A DNA stretch of 64,000 bases. Origin: Cytobacillus oceanisediminis. GTDB taxonomy: Bacteria; Bacillota; Bacilli; Bacillales; Cytobacillaceae. Below the pieces are notes generated by a model. The model had not been told where the DNA came from. It worked only from the letters and a program-made list of their open reading frames with translations, and searched no databases. The translations under genes and the position numbers were made by a program. Location of the stretch: assembly GCF_022811925.1 (NCBI RefSeq), contig NZ_CP065511.1, forward strand, positions 520,001-584,000, read 5' to 3'. Below are positions 11,625 through 20,782 of this stretch, in pieces (within the stretch, counting starts at the first letter, position 1; every line of letters begins with the position of its first letter).

Positions 11625-13250
11625 ATGTCAAACCGTAAAAAAAATAAACGATTTTTACTTATGTCTGTAATGATTCTCATTTTTTCTATAACTTTACTTG
11701 GTTGTTCTAGTGAATCAGTAGAAAATTCAGATTCTACTAGTGAAAGTAGCAATATGATTACTTTTGCTTGGCCTAGAGATATAGGTGAGATGAATCCACA
11801 TATCTACAATCCATCTCAATTATTTGCTCAATCTATGATATATGAACCTTTAGTTAGTTACCAAGATGGAGGCGAGCTCAAGCCACATTTAGCAGAGTCT
11901 TGGAAGGTTTCTGAAGATGGGAAAGAATATGTATTTAACATACGCCAGGATGTTAAATTTTCTGATGGCACAAATTTTAATGCTGACATTGTGAAAAAGA
12001 ACTTTGATGCAATACTAAAGAATGCAGACATGCATGGTTGGTTAGGATTTATTCCAAAGATTGATCAAACAGATGTCATAGATGAATATACATTCAAATT
12101 AACATTAAAAGAGCCATATTATCCTACTATTCAGGAATTAGCAGTTGTACGTCCAGTCCGTTTTCTAGGAGAAGCTGGTTTCCCTGGAGATGGTGACACT
12201 TCAAAGGGTGTAGAACAACCTGTTGGTACGGGTCCATGGGTGTTAGATGAATATAAAGTAGATGAGTTTGCTATTTTTAAACGTAACGAAAATTATTGGG
12301 GAGAACTTCCAAGTGTAGAGAAAATTAAAGTCAAAGTCATTCCTGATGCTGAAACACGCGTACTTGCTTTTGAAAAAGGTGATTTAGACCTTGTATATGG
12401 TGAGGGTGTTATTAGCATAGATTCTTTTAAGCAATTAGAGTCTACAGGTTCCTACGGAACTAGCATTTCTGAGCCAGTCGCTACTAGACAGCTGGTTATG
12501 AATACGAATAAAGAACAGCTTTCAGATGTACGAGTTCGTCAAGCATTACATTATGGATTTAACAAACAAGCAATGGTTGAAGGTGTGACATCTGGCTTGG
12601 AAGAGAAGGCTGACTATATCTTACCAACAAACTTACCTTACACTTCACATGTTGATACGACCACAGTTGAATATAATGTTGAAAAAGCGAAACATTTATT
12701 AGATGAAGCAGGCTGGATATTGCCAGAAGGTAAAAGCGTACGTGAAAAAGATGGGAAACCACTTGAAATTGAGTTAATGTATAACTCTGCTGAATCCATT
12801 CAAAAAACAATGGCTGAAACATTACAAGCTGAGTGGGCAGGACTGGGAGTAAAATTAAATATTGTTGGAGTTGAGCTTACCACTCAAGTTGAAAGATTCA
12901 AAGCGAATGAGTTTGATATGAACTTCTTTAGTAACTATGGTGCTCCATATGATCCACATACTTTCGTAAACATAGTTGCTACAGAAGGATTTGGATTTAG
13001 GGAAGCTATTTCATCTTATCCTAATAAAGAAGAGATCCTAAACCAAATAGCTGAAGTTCAACAAACTATTGATGAAAATGAACGTCAACAACTATATACG
13101 GCAATTTTAAGCTCACTACAAGAGCAGGGTGCCATTGTACCTATTTCGTATATTAAGAAAATAGCAGTTTATCAAAAGGATATTTCTGATTTTACATTCC
13201 CTGCTAACCGAGATGAACATCCATTTACAGGGATTAGTGTAAACGAGTAA
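11625..13250 (+). CDS. NikA-type metal/peptide ABC transporter substrate-binding lipoprotein
   Basis: A family 5 extracellular solute-binding protein of 541 aa with a lipoprotein signal (LLGCSS, Cys about 27). The stretches AWPRDIGEMNPHIYNPSQLF, QSMIYEPLV, VGTGPWVL, RNENYWGE and GAPYDPHTF closely follow E. coli NikA as I remember it, more than OppA or DppA. NikA binds Ni(II) chelates for uptake. The His that I recall just before the GAPYDPH segment in E. coli NikA (HRTWGAPY) is Phe here (FSNYGAPY), so the ligand may differ. It is first in a five-gene operon behind a Fur-like box. A metallophore-binding (CntA-like) role is an alternative. Confidence 0.82.
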   Translation: MSNRKKNKRFLLMSVMILIFSITLLGCSSESVENSDSTSESSNMITFAWPRDIGEMNPHIYNPSQLFAQSMIYEPLVSYQDGGELKPHLAESWKVSEDGKEYVFNIRQDVKFSDGTNFNADIVKKNFDAILKNADMHGWLGFIPKIDQTDVIDEYTFKLTLKEPYYPTIQELAVVRPVRFLGEAGFPGDGDTSKGVEQPVGTGPWVLDEYKVDEFAIFKRNENYWGELPSVEKIKVKVIPDAETRVLAFEKGDLDLVYGEGVISIDSFKQLESTGSYGTSISEPVATRQLVMNTNKEQLSDVRVRQALHYGFNKQAMVEGVTSGLEEKADYILPTNLPYTSHVDTTTVEYNVEKAKHLLDEAGWILPEGKSVREKDGKPLEIELMYNSAESIQKTMAETLQAEWAGLGVKLNIVGVELTTQVERFKANEFDMNFFSNYGAPYDPHTFVNIVATEGFGFREAISSYPNKEEILNQIAEVQQTIDENERQQLYTAILSSLQEQGAIVPISYIKKIAVYQKDISDFTFPANRDEHPFTGISVNE

Positions 13251-13268
13251 GCGATAGGAGAGGTATTC

Positions 13269-14213
13269 ATGGGTACTTATGTCTTGAAACGTATAATCAC
13301 CATCATTCCAATCTTTCTTATTGCCACTCTGCTAACATTTGGAATGATTAACCTTTCACCAGTGGATCCAGCTGAGGCATACTTCTCTGCTGCACATATT
13401 CAAGCAACAGATGAGATGCTGGAACAAAAAAGACATGAGTTCGGCTTAGAGCAACCTCTCATAATTCAATATGTGAACGCTCTTATTAAGATATGCCAAC
13501 TTGATTTTGGCATATCTTATGTTACGAATAAACCTGTATGGGAAGAGATTTCTTCGCGAATGCAAGCAACTATTCAGTTAACATTAGGCAGTCTGTTGAT
13601 TGCAATTCTAGTGAGTGTCCCTTTGGGGTTTTTAGCAGGTATAAAGAAGAATAGTGGAATAGATCATTTTAGTCGATTCCTCTCTTTTATAGGGGCATCG
13701 ATCCCATCATTTTGGCTTGGATATTTATTCATTTTTTTCTTTTCTGTAAAACTAGACCTTTTCCCAGTAGAGGGTACGGGAACTTGGAAACATTTAATTT
13801 TACCTTCAGTCACATTGGCTTTCCCTTTAATAGCTTTATATACTCGTCTGTTACGTACAAGTGTTCTTGAAAATTCACAAGAGTCTTATGTGCTTTTTGC
13901 CCGGACGAGGGGCATTCGTGAAAAAATCATAATAGGAAAGCATGTATTAAGAATTGCCATTTCTCCTATGATTACTGGTCTTGGAATGAATTTAGGAAAC
14001 TTAATGACTGGAGCTATTATTGTAGAGGCTGTCTTTTCGTGGCCAGGGTTTGGGCGGTATTTTATTGAGGCTATTTTTAATCGTGATGTTCCTGTTATCC
14101 AAGGCTATGTGCTATTAGCAGCGGGAATATTCCTTATAAGCAACTTAATTGTTGACCTTATCCAAATGTGTATAGACCCTCGTATTTTCAGAAAAGGAAG
14201 GCAGCATCAATGA
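13269..14213 (+). CDS. NikB/DppB-type ABC transporter permease
   Basis: A permease of 314 aa with six predicted membrane segments. The N-terminal LKRIITIIPIFLIATLLTF is typical of the DppB/OppB/NikB family. The cytoplasmic coupling loop is near LLRTSVLENSQESYVLFART. It forms the channel heterodimer with the next gene product. It follows the binding protein by 18 nt and overlaps the next gene by ATGA. Confidence 0.88.
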   Translation: MGTYVLKRIITIIPIFLIATLLTFGMINLSPVDPAEAYFSAAHIQATDEMLEQKRHEFGLEQPLIIQYVNALIKICQLDFGISYVTNKPVWEEISSRMQATIQLTLGSLLIAILVSVPLGFLAGIKKNSGIDHFSRFLSFIGASIPSFWLGYLFIFFFSVKLDLFPVEGTGTWKHLILPSVTLAFPLIALYTRLLRTSVLENSQESYVLFARTRGIREKIIIGKHVLRIAISPMITGLGMNLGNLMTGAIIVEAVFSWPGFGRYFIEAIFNRDVPVIQGYVLLAAGIFLISNLIVDLIQMCIDPRIFRKGRQHQ

Positions 14214-15040
14214 TAGCAATGTTTCGTGGTATATTAAAAAGTCAAAAAGTGATTGTCACATGTTTCCTAATACTGTGCATATTATTTTTGATCACAATAT
14301 TTGCTCCGTGGCTGGCACCTAACGACCCTATCGCTATCAATTTAACTCATAAACTACAGCAACCTTCTTTGGATTACCCATTAGGAACAGATCATTTAGG
14401 TCGATGTACGTTTTCACGTATCCTATATGGGGCAAGAATTTCGTTAGGATTTGCATTGCTAATTTTTATTTCAGCTTTAAGTATAGGTTTGATTATGGGG
14501 ATCATTGCTGGGTATAAAGGTGGTTGGGTTGATCAATTGTTAATGAGAATCGGTGATGGGCTTATGGCGATCCCAAGCCTTTTGTTTGTTCTTGGTTTTG
14601 TTGGTATTTGGGGAGCTGGACTTAAACAAGTTGTTTTAGGATTAATTCTCGTACAATGGGTTTATTACGCAAGGGTCATTCGAGGAATGGTTCTAAGTCT
14701 GAAAGAACAGAACTATATTACTGCAGCTAAAATTAGTGGTTCTTCTACATGGATCATCATAAAGAAACATATTATTCCTAATGTTCTTCCATCACTAGCG
14801 GTAATGGGAACATTAGAAATGGGTTGGGCGATTATGAATTTATCATCGATGTCCTTTTTAGGCTTAGGTGTGCAACCCCCTACACCAGAGTGGGGGGCCA
14901 TGATTCATGAAGGGAAGTCATATATCAGAACGAATCCAGCATTAATGATTTATCCGGGTTTAATGATCATGCTAGTCGTTGTGACGTTTAATTTATTAGG
15001 TGAATCACTATCAGAACGTTTTGGGGTTAAACGCCGCTAA
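14210..15040 (+). CDS. NikC/DppC-type ABC transporter permease
   Basis: The second channel subunit, 276 aa from ATG 14,210, chosen because it overlaps the previous stop (ATGA) and has AAAAGGAAGG upstream. It contains the family segments APNDPIAINL, PLGTDHLGRCTFSRILYGAR and the EAA-like coupling loop KEQNYITAAKISGSS. Five to six membrane segments are predicted. Confidence 0.88.
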   Translation: MIAMFRGILKSQKVIVTCFLILCILFLITIFAPWLAPNDPIAINLTHKLQQPSLDYPLGTDHLGRCTFSRILYGARISLGFALLIFISALSIGLIMGIIAGYKGGWVDQLLMRIGDGLMAIPSLLFVLGFVGIWGAGLKQVVLGLILVQWVYYARVIRGMVLSLKEQNYITAAKISGSSTWIIIKKHIIPNVLPSLAVMGTLEMGWAIMNLSSMSFLGLGVQPPTPEWGAMIHEGKSYIRTNPALMIYPGLMIMLVVVTFNLLGESLSERFGVKRR

Positions 15041-15060
15041 TGAAAAAGGACTGTTGAATA

Positions 15061-15891
15061 ATGGATGTAAATGAGCGAGACATTTTAAATGTAAAAGACT
15101 TACATGTGCAAGTAAAAACCGAAGAAGGTTTTTCCACACTTGTTCAGGACATAAATTTTGGAATTAAAAAAGGAAAGATTCTTGGGCTAGTTGGGGAAAG
15201 TGGTAGTGGTAAAACTGTTACAAGTATGTCTATCCTACAGCTGCATGATAAAAAGAAAACGGATATTAGAGGGAGTATTACACTACAAGGCAGGGAATTG
15301 AATGGTTTAGAAAATAATGAAATGCGGAAAATTCGAGGGAAGGATATTGCTTTTATTATGCAAAATCCAATGAATGCTTTTACACCAGTTTTTACGATTG
15401 GTCATCAATTTGTTGAAACCATTAGATCTCATACCACATTAAAGAAAAAGCAAGCAAAGGAGCTTGCGATTGATGTAATGCAAAGTGTAAATTTGCCAGA
15501 TTCTGATAAATTATTAAAAAGCTATCCTTTTGAATTAAGTGGAGGTATGCTTCAACGAGTGATGATTGCAATGGCTGCATGCTTAAACCCTTCCGTAATA
15601 ATTGCGGATGAGCCAACTACAGCACTAGATCTTCATAACCAATCATTAGTACTCCGTCTATTAGATAAAGTTCGTTCTGAATATGGTACATCTATTCTAC
15701 TCATTTCTCATGATCTTGGCGTTATTTCAGAAATGGCCGATGATGTAATCGTTATGCAGCACGGGAGAATTGTGGAAGCAGCAAATGTGTTAGAATTATT
15801 TGATAATCCACAACATGAGTACACGAAGAAGTTGCTAAGGACAAGACCGACTTTATATTCTCATTATCAGTCCTACACCTATATGTTATGA
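15061..15891 (+). CDS. NikD/DppD-type ABC transporter ATPase
   Basis: An ATP-binding subunit of 276 aa. Walker A is GESGSGKT (about residues 45-52), the signature LSGGMLQR (about 159-166), Walker B IIADEPTTAL, and the H-loop ISHD. The variant LSGGMxQR signature is typical of the Opp/Dpp/Nik D-type ATPases. It pairs with the following ATPase. The C-terminal oligopeptide-transporter extension is short, consistent with a NikD-like subunit. Confidence 0.88.
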   Translation: MDVNERDILNVKDLHVQVKTEEGFSTLVQDINFGIKKGKILGLVGESGSGKTVTSMSILQLHDKKKTDIRGSITLQGRELNGLENNEMRKIRGKDIAFIMQNPMNAFTPVFTIGHQFVETIRSHTTLKKKQAKELAIDVMQSVNLPDSDKLLKSYPFELSGGMLQRVMIAMAACLNPSVIIADEPTTALDLHNQSLVLRLLDKVRSEYGTSILLISHDLGVISEMADDVIVMQHGRIVEAANVLELFDNPQHEYTKKLLRTRPTLYSHYQSYTYML

Positions 15892-15924
15892 TAGACCCAC
15901 TGAATCTTCCGAGGGGTGAAACCA

Positions 15925-16773
15925 TTGAGCTTGCTACAGGTTAAACAAGTAAGTCTTAGCTTTAATTCTAAGAAGCTTTTTATAGGGAAGAATCTATCAA
16001 AAAAAGTTCTTAATGATATTTCCTTTGCTATTGAAGAAGGAACATGTTTGGGATTAATTGGAACGAGCGGAGCAGGTAAAAGTACTTTAGGAAAAGTAAT
16101 TCTCGGCATTCAACGTCCACAGCAAGGTCAAGTGTTGTTTCAAGGATATGACATTTATAATGCGGATAAAGCAACCCAACAAAAAATACGTCGCGATCTA
16201 CAAGTTGTATTTCAGGATTCATATTCAGCTGTTAACCCCCGGATGACAGCTGAGCGTATTATCAGCGAGCCATTAGAGAATTATGAAAAACTAACCATAG
16301 CAGAACAAAGAAAAAGGGTTATTGAGCTATTGCAAAGAGTAGGATTAAACGAAAAGGATTTAAAAAAATATCCGCATCAATTTAGCGGTGGACAATTACA
16401 AAGGATTAACATTGCTAGAGCAATTGCTCTTAAACCGAAGTTAATCGTCCTAGACGAATCAGTTAGTAGTTTAGACATGGTTACACAAAGCTTAATTTTG
16501 GAATTATTAAGCGAATTAAAGGATGACTTCGGCTTATCTTATCTTTTTATTACACATGATATTAAAGCCGCCTTTTCAATTTCTGATACTTTGGGTGTGC
16601 TTGAAAAAGGAGAATTAATTGAGCTTTACGATTCAAAAGACCAATTTTTTTCCTCGAATCACCCTATAGTTAAACGATTAAGAGACTCCATCCTTGCTGA
16701 ACACCCACGTTTTCGTACACTTACAACGAAGGCAAACTGGGTTAACAAAAATAGATTATCTAAGCAATCGTGA
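15925..16773 (+). CDS. NikE/DppF-type ABC transporter ATPase
   Basis: The second ATPase of the transporter. Walker A is GTSGAGKS (about residues 46-53) and the signature FSGGQLQRINIARA. The Walker B segment reads VLDESVSSLD, with DES where many relatives have DEP. I prefer TTG 15,925 as start because GAGGGGTGA lies 8-9 nt upstream. An in-frame GTG at 15,916 would sit inside that ribosome site. The product is 282 aa. It is the last gene of the operon. Confidence 0.86.
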   Translation: MSLLQVKQVSLSFNSKKLFIGKNLSKKVLNDISFAIEEGTCLGLIGTSGAGKSTLGKVILGIQRPQQGQVLFQGYDIYNADKATQQKIRRDLQVVFQDSYSAVNPRMTAERIISEPLENYEKLTIAEQRKRVIELLQRVGLNEKDLKKYPHQFSGGQLQRINIARAIALKPKLIVLDESVSSLDMVTQSLILELLSELKDDFGLSYLFITHDIKAAFSISDTLGVLEKGELIELYDSKDQFFSSNHPIVKRLRDSILAEHPRFRTLTTKANWVNKNRLSKQS

Positions 16774-16935
16774 AGTCAGATAAAATAAATCATTATTTGA
16801 GGCTAATGACTGCTCCAAAAACATCCAAAACGAAAAATTCCGTCACTATAACCTCGGGGCAGAAAGCAGATGTATTCCACGCGATGATGAAGATCTTCTT
16901 TAAGATCGAAGAAGATAGTAAGATGTATGGGGAAG

Positions 16936-16956
16936 GACAGGGAAACCTGTCTTTTT
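16936..16956 (+). terminator. terminator of the nik-type operon
   Basis: Six-bp stem GACAGG/CCTGTC closed by a GAAA tetraloop and followed by TTTTT. It ends the transporter operon about 160 nt after nikE. Confidence 0.85.
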
Positions 16957-17179
16957 CTACATCATAATGAAAGATATTATCCTTTAAGCTATTAGGTTAT
17001 TAATCATCTCACTACTTGTTGTGGTTAGGATTTTTAGGTGTTCTTTTAAGAGATAACCAGATACAATTATTGTTCACCTTTCGAATGATTAAAATTTGCT
17101 CAGGTTGCAGGAACATTGTGAAAAGCCCAAATTCAAATAGCTTCATTCGATTAAGTTATGCATAAAGTAGGAGGGATTT
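16957..17179. other. AT-rich intergenic stretch before the MATE gene
   Basis: No recognisable gene, aptamer or strong promoter. AGGAGGG just before 17,180 is the MATE ribosome site. Confidence 0.5.
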
Positions 17180-18535
17180 ATGAAATTGGCAACAGATTCA
17201 ATGGTCTTAAATAACACTACATCCTATAGCCACAGGGAGTATTTAGTGTTGGCCATTCCACTCATTATATCAGGCATTTCAACACCTATTTTAGGGGCTG
17301 TTGATACTGCAGTGGTTGGAAGGATTCCCGACCCGGCTTCAATAGGTGGAGTTGCTGTTGGGGCTGTTATCTTTAATACGATGTATTGGCTGCTTGGATT
17401 CCTGCGAGTGAGTACAAGTGGATTTACTGCTCAGGCAGAAGGAGCAAATAATCAAAATGAAATGGTACTATCTCTTCTTAGACCAATGATATTAGCTATC
17501 TTGTTTGGCTTGTTTTTTATCATTTTACAGAGTCCCATTTTAACCATTGCCTTATCATTATTTAGAGGAAGTGAAGCGGTATCATTCTTTGCTTCCACCT
17601 ATTTTTCTGTCCGAATTTGGGGAGCACCGTTTATTCTACTTAGCTACGTGATTATTGGTTGGCTTATTGGAATGGGAAAGGTTCGCTTAGTATTGGCTAC
17701 TCAAATATGGATGAATGTCTTAAACATTATATTAGACCTTGTTTTTGTTTTAGGTTTAGGAATGGGAGTTAAGGGCGTTGCTTATGCGACTCTTATAGCT
17801 GAGGTTAGTGCTGTTGCGTTAGGGGCATGGCTTCTTTATATGACCAATAGAGAGAAACTAGCCCATATAAAGTTATCAATGTTGCTTGAAACTGAACCAA
17901 TTCTAAAAATGATAAAAATGAACCGAGATTTATTCCTGAGGACTGTATGTTTGCTCACGATGACCGTAATTTTTACTTCTTTAGGTGCAAGTATGGGCGA
18001 AGTTACGTTAGCAGCCAATGCCATCTTACTGCAAATTCACTATATAATAGCTTATTTTTTTGGTGGTTTTGCTAATGCTTCTAGTATATTGGTCGGTAGA
18101 GCTATAGGTGGGGTAAATTTGTCTCTTTATAATTGTGCGTATACTCTTTCCGCTCAGTGGGGATTAGGATCGGCCATTCTTTTGAGTTTAAGCGTACTTA
18201 TTTTCGGAGAAAGTATAATCGCCTCATTTACGACAATTACAGAAGTAAAAGCTATGTCAGAAGACTTCCTAGTATGGATGCTTGTGTTTCCCATCTTTGG
18301 TTTCTGGGGTTTGCAGCTAGAAGGAATTTTTTCTGGTGCTACTGAAGCAAAATCTATCCGGGATTCCATTGGATTAGCATTGATTGTCTTTTTAATTGCA
18401 CTTTGGTTGTTTGTACCTAAATATCAAAATCATGGATTATGGATCGCGTTTGTCGTATTTAGTTTATCTCGGTCTTTCTTTTTATCATTATTTATTCCCA
18501 AATTAACTCGTGAAAAATTTACTAACAAAAGCTAA
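17180..18535 (+). CDS. MATE family efflux transporter (DinF-like)
   Basis: A membrane protein of 451 aa with about twelve hydrophobic segments in two similar halves. The N-terminal segment IPLIISGISTPILGAVDTAV and the following GRIPDPASIGGVAVGA are typical of the DinF branch of the MATE superfamily, cation- or proton-driven exporters of drugs and toxic compounds. It stands alone, with RBS GGAGGG before ATG 17,180. It is AT-rich like the preceding transporter operon and unlike groEL. The substrate cannot be inferred. Confidence 0.88.
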   Translation: MKLATDSMVLNNTTSYSHREYLVLAIPLIISGISTPILGAVDTAVVGRIPDPASIGGVAVGAVIFNTMYWLLGFLRVSTSGFTAQAEGANNQNEMVLSLLRPMILAILFGLFFIILQSPILTIALSLFRGSEAVSFFASTYFSVRIWGAPFILLSYVIIGWLIGMGKVRLVLATQIWMNVLNIILDLVFVLGLGMGVKGVAYATLIAEVSAVALGAWLLYMTNREKLAHIKLSMLLETEPILKMIKMNRDLFLRTVCLLTMTVIFTSLGASMGEVTLAANAILLQIHYIIAYFFGGFANASSILVGRAIGGVNLSLYNCAYTLSAQWGLGSAILLSLSVLIFGESIIASFTTITEVKAMSEDFLVWMLVFPIFGFWGLQLEGIFSGATEAKSIRDSIGLALIVFLIALWLFVPKYQNHGLWIAFVVFSLSRSFFLSLFIPKLTREKFTNKS

Positions 18536-18828
18536 ACTCTAGAATTCGATTACCTTAGTAAATAATAATACTTATAAAAGTTAACATTTTGCTAAAGCAA
18601 TCCAGTGAAAAATAGTAATATATCGTTAAAGAAGTTACAGATAAAATATAGCAAAACCTTAATATTCCGCACCTTCCACACACCATGTTAAAGATATTAC
18701 ACACTCTAACCTTAGGGGCGGCATGATCTAATTTAAAGTGTTGAACCCAACGTTTTAAAGCATCATCCACCAGGACATAGGGACAGGTATCTTGTCCCAC
18801 TGATCCCTAAACTGCTTATAACGCAGAC
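18536..18828. other. gene-poor stretch with a short inverted repeat (GGGACA...TGTCCC)
   Basis: This 290-nt gap shows no convincing coding sequence. At 18,780-18,798 GGGACA/TGTCCC form an inverted repeat with a 7-nt centre (GGTATCT). I associate such GGGACAAGGTACCTGTCCC-like palindromes with mobile-element edges or interspersed repeats in Bacillaceae, but this is weak. It may be the scar of a lost element. Confidence 0.35.
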
Positions 18829-18863
18829 AAAAAAGGAATTCCTATTTGGGAATTCCTTTTTTT
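18829..18863. terminator. bidirectional terminator between MATE and DUF4317 genes
   Basis: Long stem AAAAGGAATTCC/GGGAATTCCTTTT with a 5-6-nt loop, flanked by A and T runs, so it can act for both convergent genes. Confidence 0.8.
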
Positions 18864-18909
18864 ATATGAAAGGTAAACAAACCTATCGTTATTCGACTAA
18901 AATTTGCGC

Positions 18910-18955
18910 GGACGGTTCCTGCGCTTCTTTCGGAAGGAAGCATGAGAACCAGAAC
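18910..18955. repeat. imperfect palindromic repeat near the DUF4317 3' end
   Basis: Nested arms GGTTC/GAACC (18,914-18,918 and 18,946-18,950) and GCTTC/GAAGC around TTTCGGAAG. The wording (GGACGGTTCCTGCGCTTC...GGAAGGAAGC...GAGAACC) resembles an interspersed palindromic unit I recall from other Bacillus genomes. Only one unit is present here. Confidence 0.45.
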
Positions 18956-18970
18956 ACTTTCCCTGCTTCT

Positions 18971-20155
18971 TTATTCTTTGTCCGGACCCCCGCCAAAAGT
19001 TTCGGGAATCATCGTGAAGCCTTCAATCACGGTATCTTCTTCCACTTCGATCATCAGGTAACGCTTGCCGTCAAAATGGACTTGTTTTACATATCTCAGA
19101 TCTTGCGGGCAGATGGAAATGTTGGCTGCTTTCGTGCTGATTTTTATTGATTTTGAATTAAATTTAGGAAGGACGCTGTTTGCCTTTATTTCATATTTGT
19201 CATCGTCGATGATTTTTTGATAAGCGGATTGGACCTTTTCTGAATTAATATCTTCGAGACCGCTCACCTTTAAAACACGTTCTACGTCTTTGGAATCCAG
19301 CTTCGGCGGTTCATCCTCTTCGTTTTCCACGATCATCCGGTTAATCTCTTCATATACGTTGGAAAGTGTTGATGTGCTTAGCTGATCACCTGTTACGTCT
19401 TTAATAATTTCCTCAAAAACGATTTTATCATCCTGCGCCGTCATCGTTTCTTCCCCGTTTAAAACATCCTCTATGAACTGGTGGTCGGGCTCATGAACCT
19501 TGCCTGCTGAATACAAGACGTGATTGACATCAGCTGCATGATCGGTGAAGCAAGGAAATAGGAACCCTGAAATGGGTGCCTTGAGGTTGATAATCGGATC
19601 AACAGTAAAATGATATTTAAATTCCTTTTCTACATAGTCAAAAAGCAGTTCTTTCTTCGGTTCCTGCGTGTTATTTATGCTGCAAAGAATAAAAGGATGA
19701 GAATAAACAGCATCCCTTTCACTTTCCTCAGCTTCTGCATTGCGGCGTTTCATTGGCTTAAGATACTCCCCGCGAATGAATGTAACGACAATATCCTTTT
19801 CATATTGCCGGATTCCCAGCATTTTGCCGACAATCTGAAGCATTTGTTCTGTCCAGCCTTCAGCATCACTGCTTAGCAATCCTTGATGCAGGATGAGCTG
19901 ACTGCTGTTTTCGGCATCCCTCTGAAACTTTAATTCAAAGAGCTTTTCATCCAATTGGCCGCCAAGCAGCTTTTTGAAGTTATCCATAAACAGCTCCTGC
20001 TGATCCTGGTCCACCATTTCAAAAGGCTGGCTCTCATAATGATAAATCTCGCTTGATTCTTTCATAATATAGACATTAAAAATATCTGAAATCCTTAGTA
20101 AATCATTATTTAACTTAAATTGTTTCCGAATCTGTGCGATGTCTTTTTTGTTCAC
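18971..20155 (-). CDS. DUF4317 family protein
   Basis: A protein of 394 aa starting MNKKDIAQIRKQFK, the characteristic opening of DUF4317, a Firmicutes family of unknown function. There is no signal peptide or membrane segment. It is acidic and rich in charged residues, with a C-terminal domain ending FGGGPDKE. It is transcribed alone toward the MATE gene. Nothing in the neighbourhood explains its role. Confidence 0.82.
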   Translation of the reverse strand: MNKKDIAQIRKQFKLNNDLLRISDIFNVYIMKESSEIYHYESQPFEMVDQDQQELFMDNFKKLLGGQLDEKLFELKFQRDAENSSQLILHQGLLSSDAEGWTEQMLQIVGKMLGIRQYEKDIVVTFIRGEYLKPMKRRNAEAEESERDAVYSHPFILCSINNTQEPKKELLFDYVEKEFKYHFTVDPIINLKAPISGFLFPCFTDHAADVNHVLYSAGKVHEPDHQFIEDVLNGEETMTAQDDKIVFEEIIKDVTGDQLSTSTLSNVYEEINRMIVENEEDEPPKLDSKDVERVLKVSGLEDINSEKVQSAYQKIIDDDKYEIKANSVLPKFNSKSIKISTKAANISICPQDLRYVKQVHFDGKRYLMIEVEEDTVIEGFTMIPETFGGGPDKE

Positions 20156-20379
20156 AGTTAAAATCCACTCCTAAGCTGCCCAATATGCATATTTACTAGA
20201 ATAACAAAATACATCAGCTCTATAAATTATTAATCTCTTTTATTTTCGCTTTTTTGAAAAGGATTTGTTAATTAAAATGGCTGGTGATTTGTGTAGCATG
20301 GAGTTGATTTTTACCGGCTGGGGTTAGCGCTGGCGAGGTGAATGTGGAATGCTTATATTTTGCCAGCAATGAGGATAGA
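20156..20379. other. intergenic stretch upstream of the DUF4317 gene
   Basis: About 220 AT-rich nt, the 5' region of the minus-strand DUF4317 gene. I see no clear operator or RNA structure. Confidence 0.4.
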
Positions 20380-20432
20380 AAAAAGAGGCTTCTCATAAGT
20401 TGACCAAAACTTGTGTAAAGCCTCTTTTATTT
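20380..20432 (-). terminator. terminator of the YwqH-YwqI pair
   Basis: AAAAAGAGGCT...AGCCTCTTTTAT inverted repeat with an inner AAGTTG/AACTT-type pairing. On the minus strand it follows the ywqI-like gene and ends in a T run. Confidence 0.75.
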
Positions 20433-20469
20433 TATGAAAAAGGTTTGTTTAACTATCACAGCAGCTGTG

Positions 20470-20766
20470 CTAAGGCATTCTTTTTTCTGCACTGCCATGT
20501 ATCCCCCTGGAAAGCAGCCGATCCGATTCATCTAAGAATTGCACGGATTGTCTGGTTGTTTCTTCGTTTTGCAGCAATACAGATTTATACGCCTCTATCA
20601 CCTGTTGAAGCTGGATATTTAAAGCATTCAATTTATTGATGAAATTAAGGACATTATTCTCTCCAATAGTGGATGGAAGGGATGGCTGGAGCCCGTTAGC
20701 GGAGGTTTGAAGTGTTGAGAGTGCCTGTTCTATATCACTTTTCCTTAGCTTAATCTCGGTATCCAT
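20470..20766 (-). CDS. YwqI-family protein (DUF5344), LXG toxin partner
   Basis: A small helical protein of 98 aa from ATG 20,766, which has AGGAGGT directly upstream. It starts MDTEIKLRKSDIEQAL and is Gln/Leu-rich with heptad-like spacing. It resembles B. subtilis YwqI, encoded between ywqH and the LXG toxin gene ywqJ. Such WXG100-sized helical partners bind the LXG helix and help T7SS export (known for related Lap proteins). Here the gene is divergent from the LXG gene. Confidence 0.78.
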   Translation of the reverse strand: MDTEIKLRKSDIEQALSTLQTSANGLQPSLPSTIGENNVLNFINKLNALNIQLQQVIEAYKSVLLQNEETTRQSVQFLDESDRLLSRGIHGSAEKRMP

Positions 20767-20782
20767 TCTCAGTACCTCCTCA

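Noticed and set aside
16770..16967. 65-codon frame starting GTG and overlapping the nikE stop
   Set aside because: The overlap suggests coupling, but the frame runs through the GACAGG/CCTGTC terminator, has no recognisable family and has low-complexity composition. It is probably not a gene.
18555..18800. 81-codon minus-strand frame in the gap after the MATE gene, possibly a transposase scrap
   Set aside because: No ribosome site and no transposase motif that I can recognise. The only structure is the short GGGACA palindrome, so I did not call an insertion sequence.
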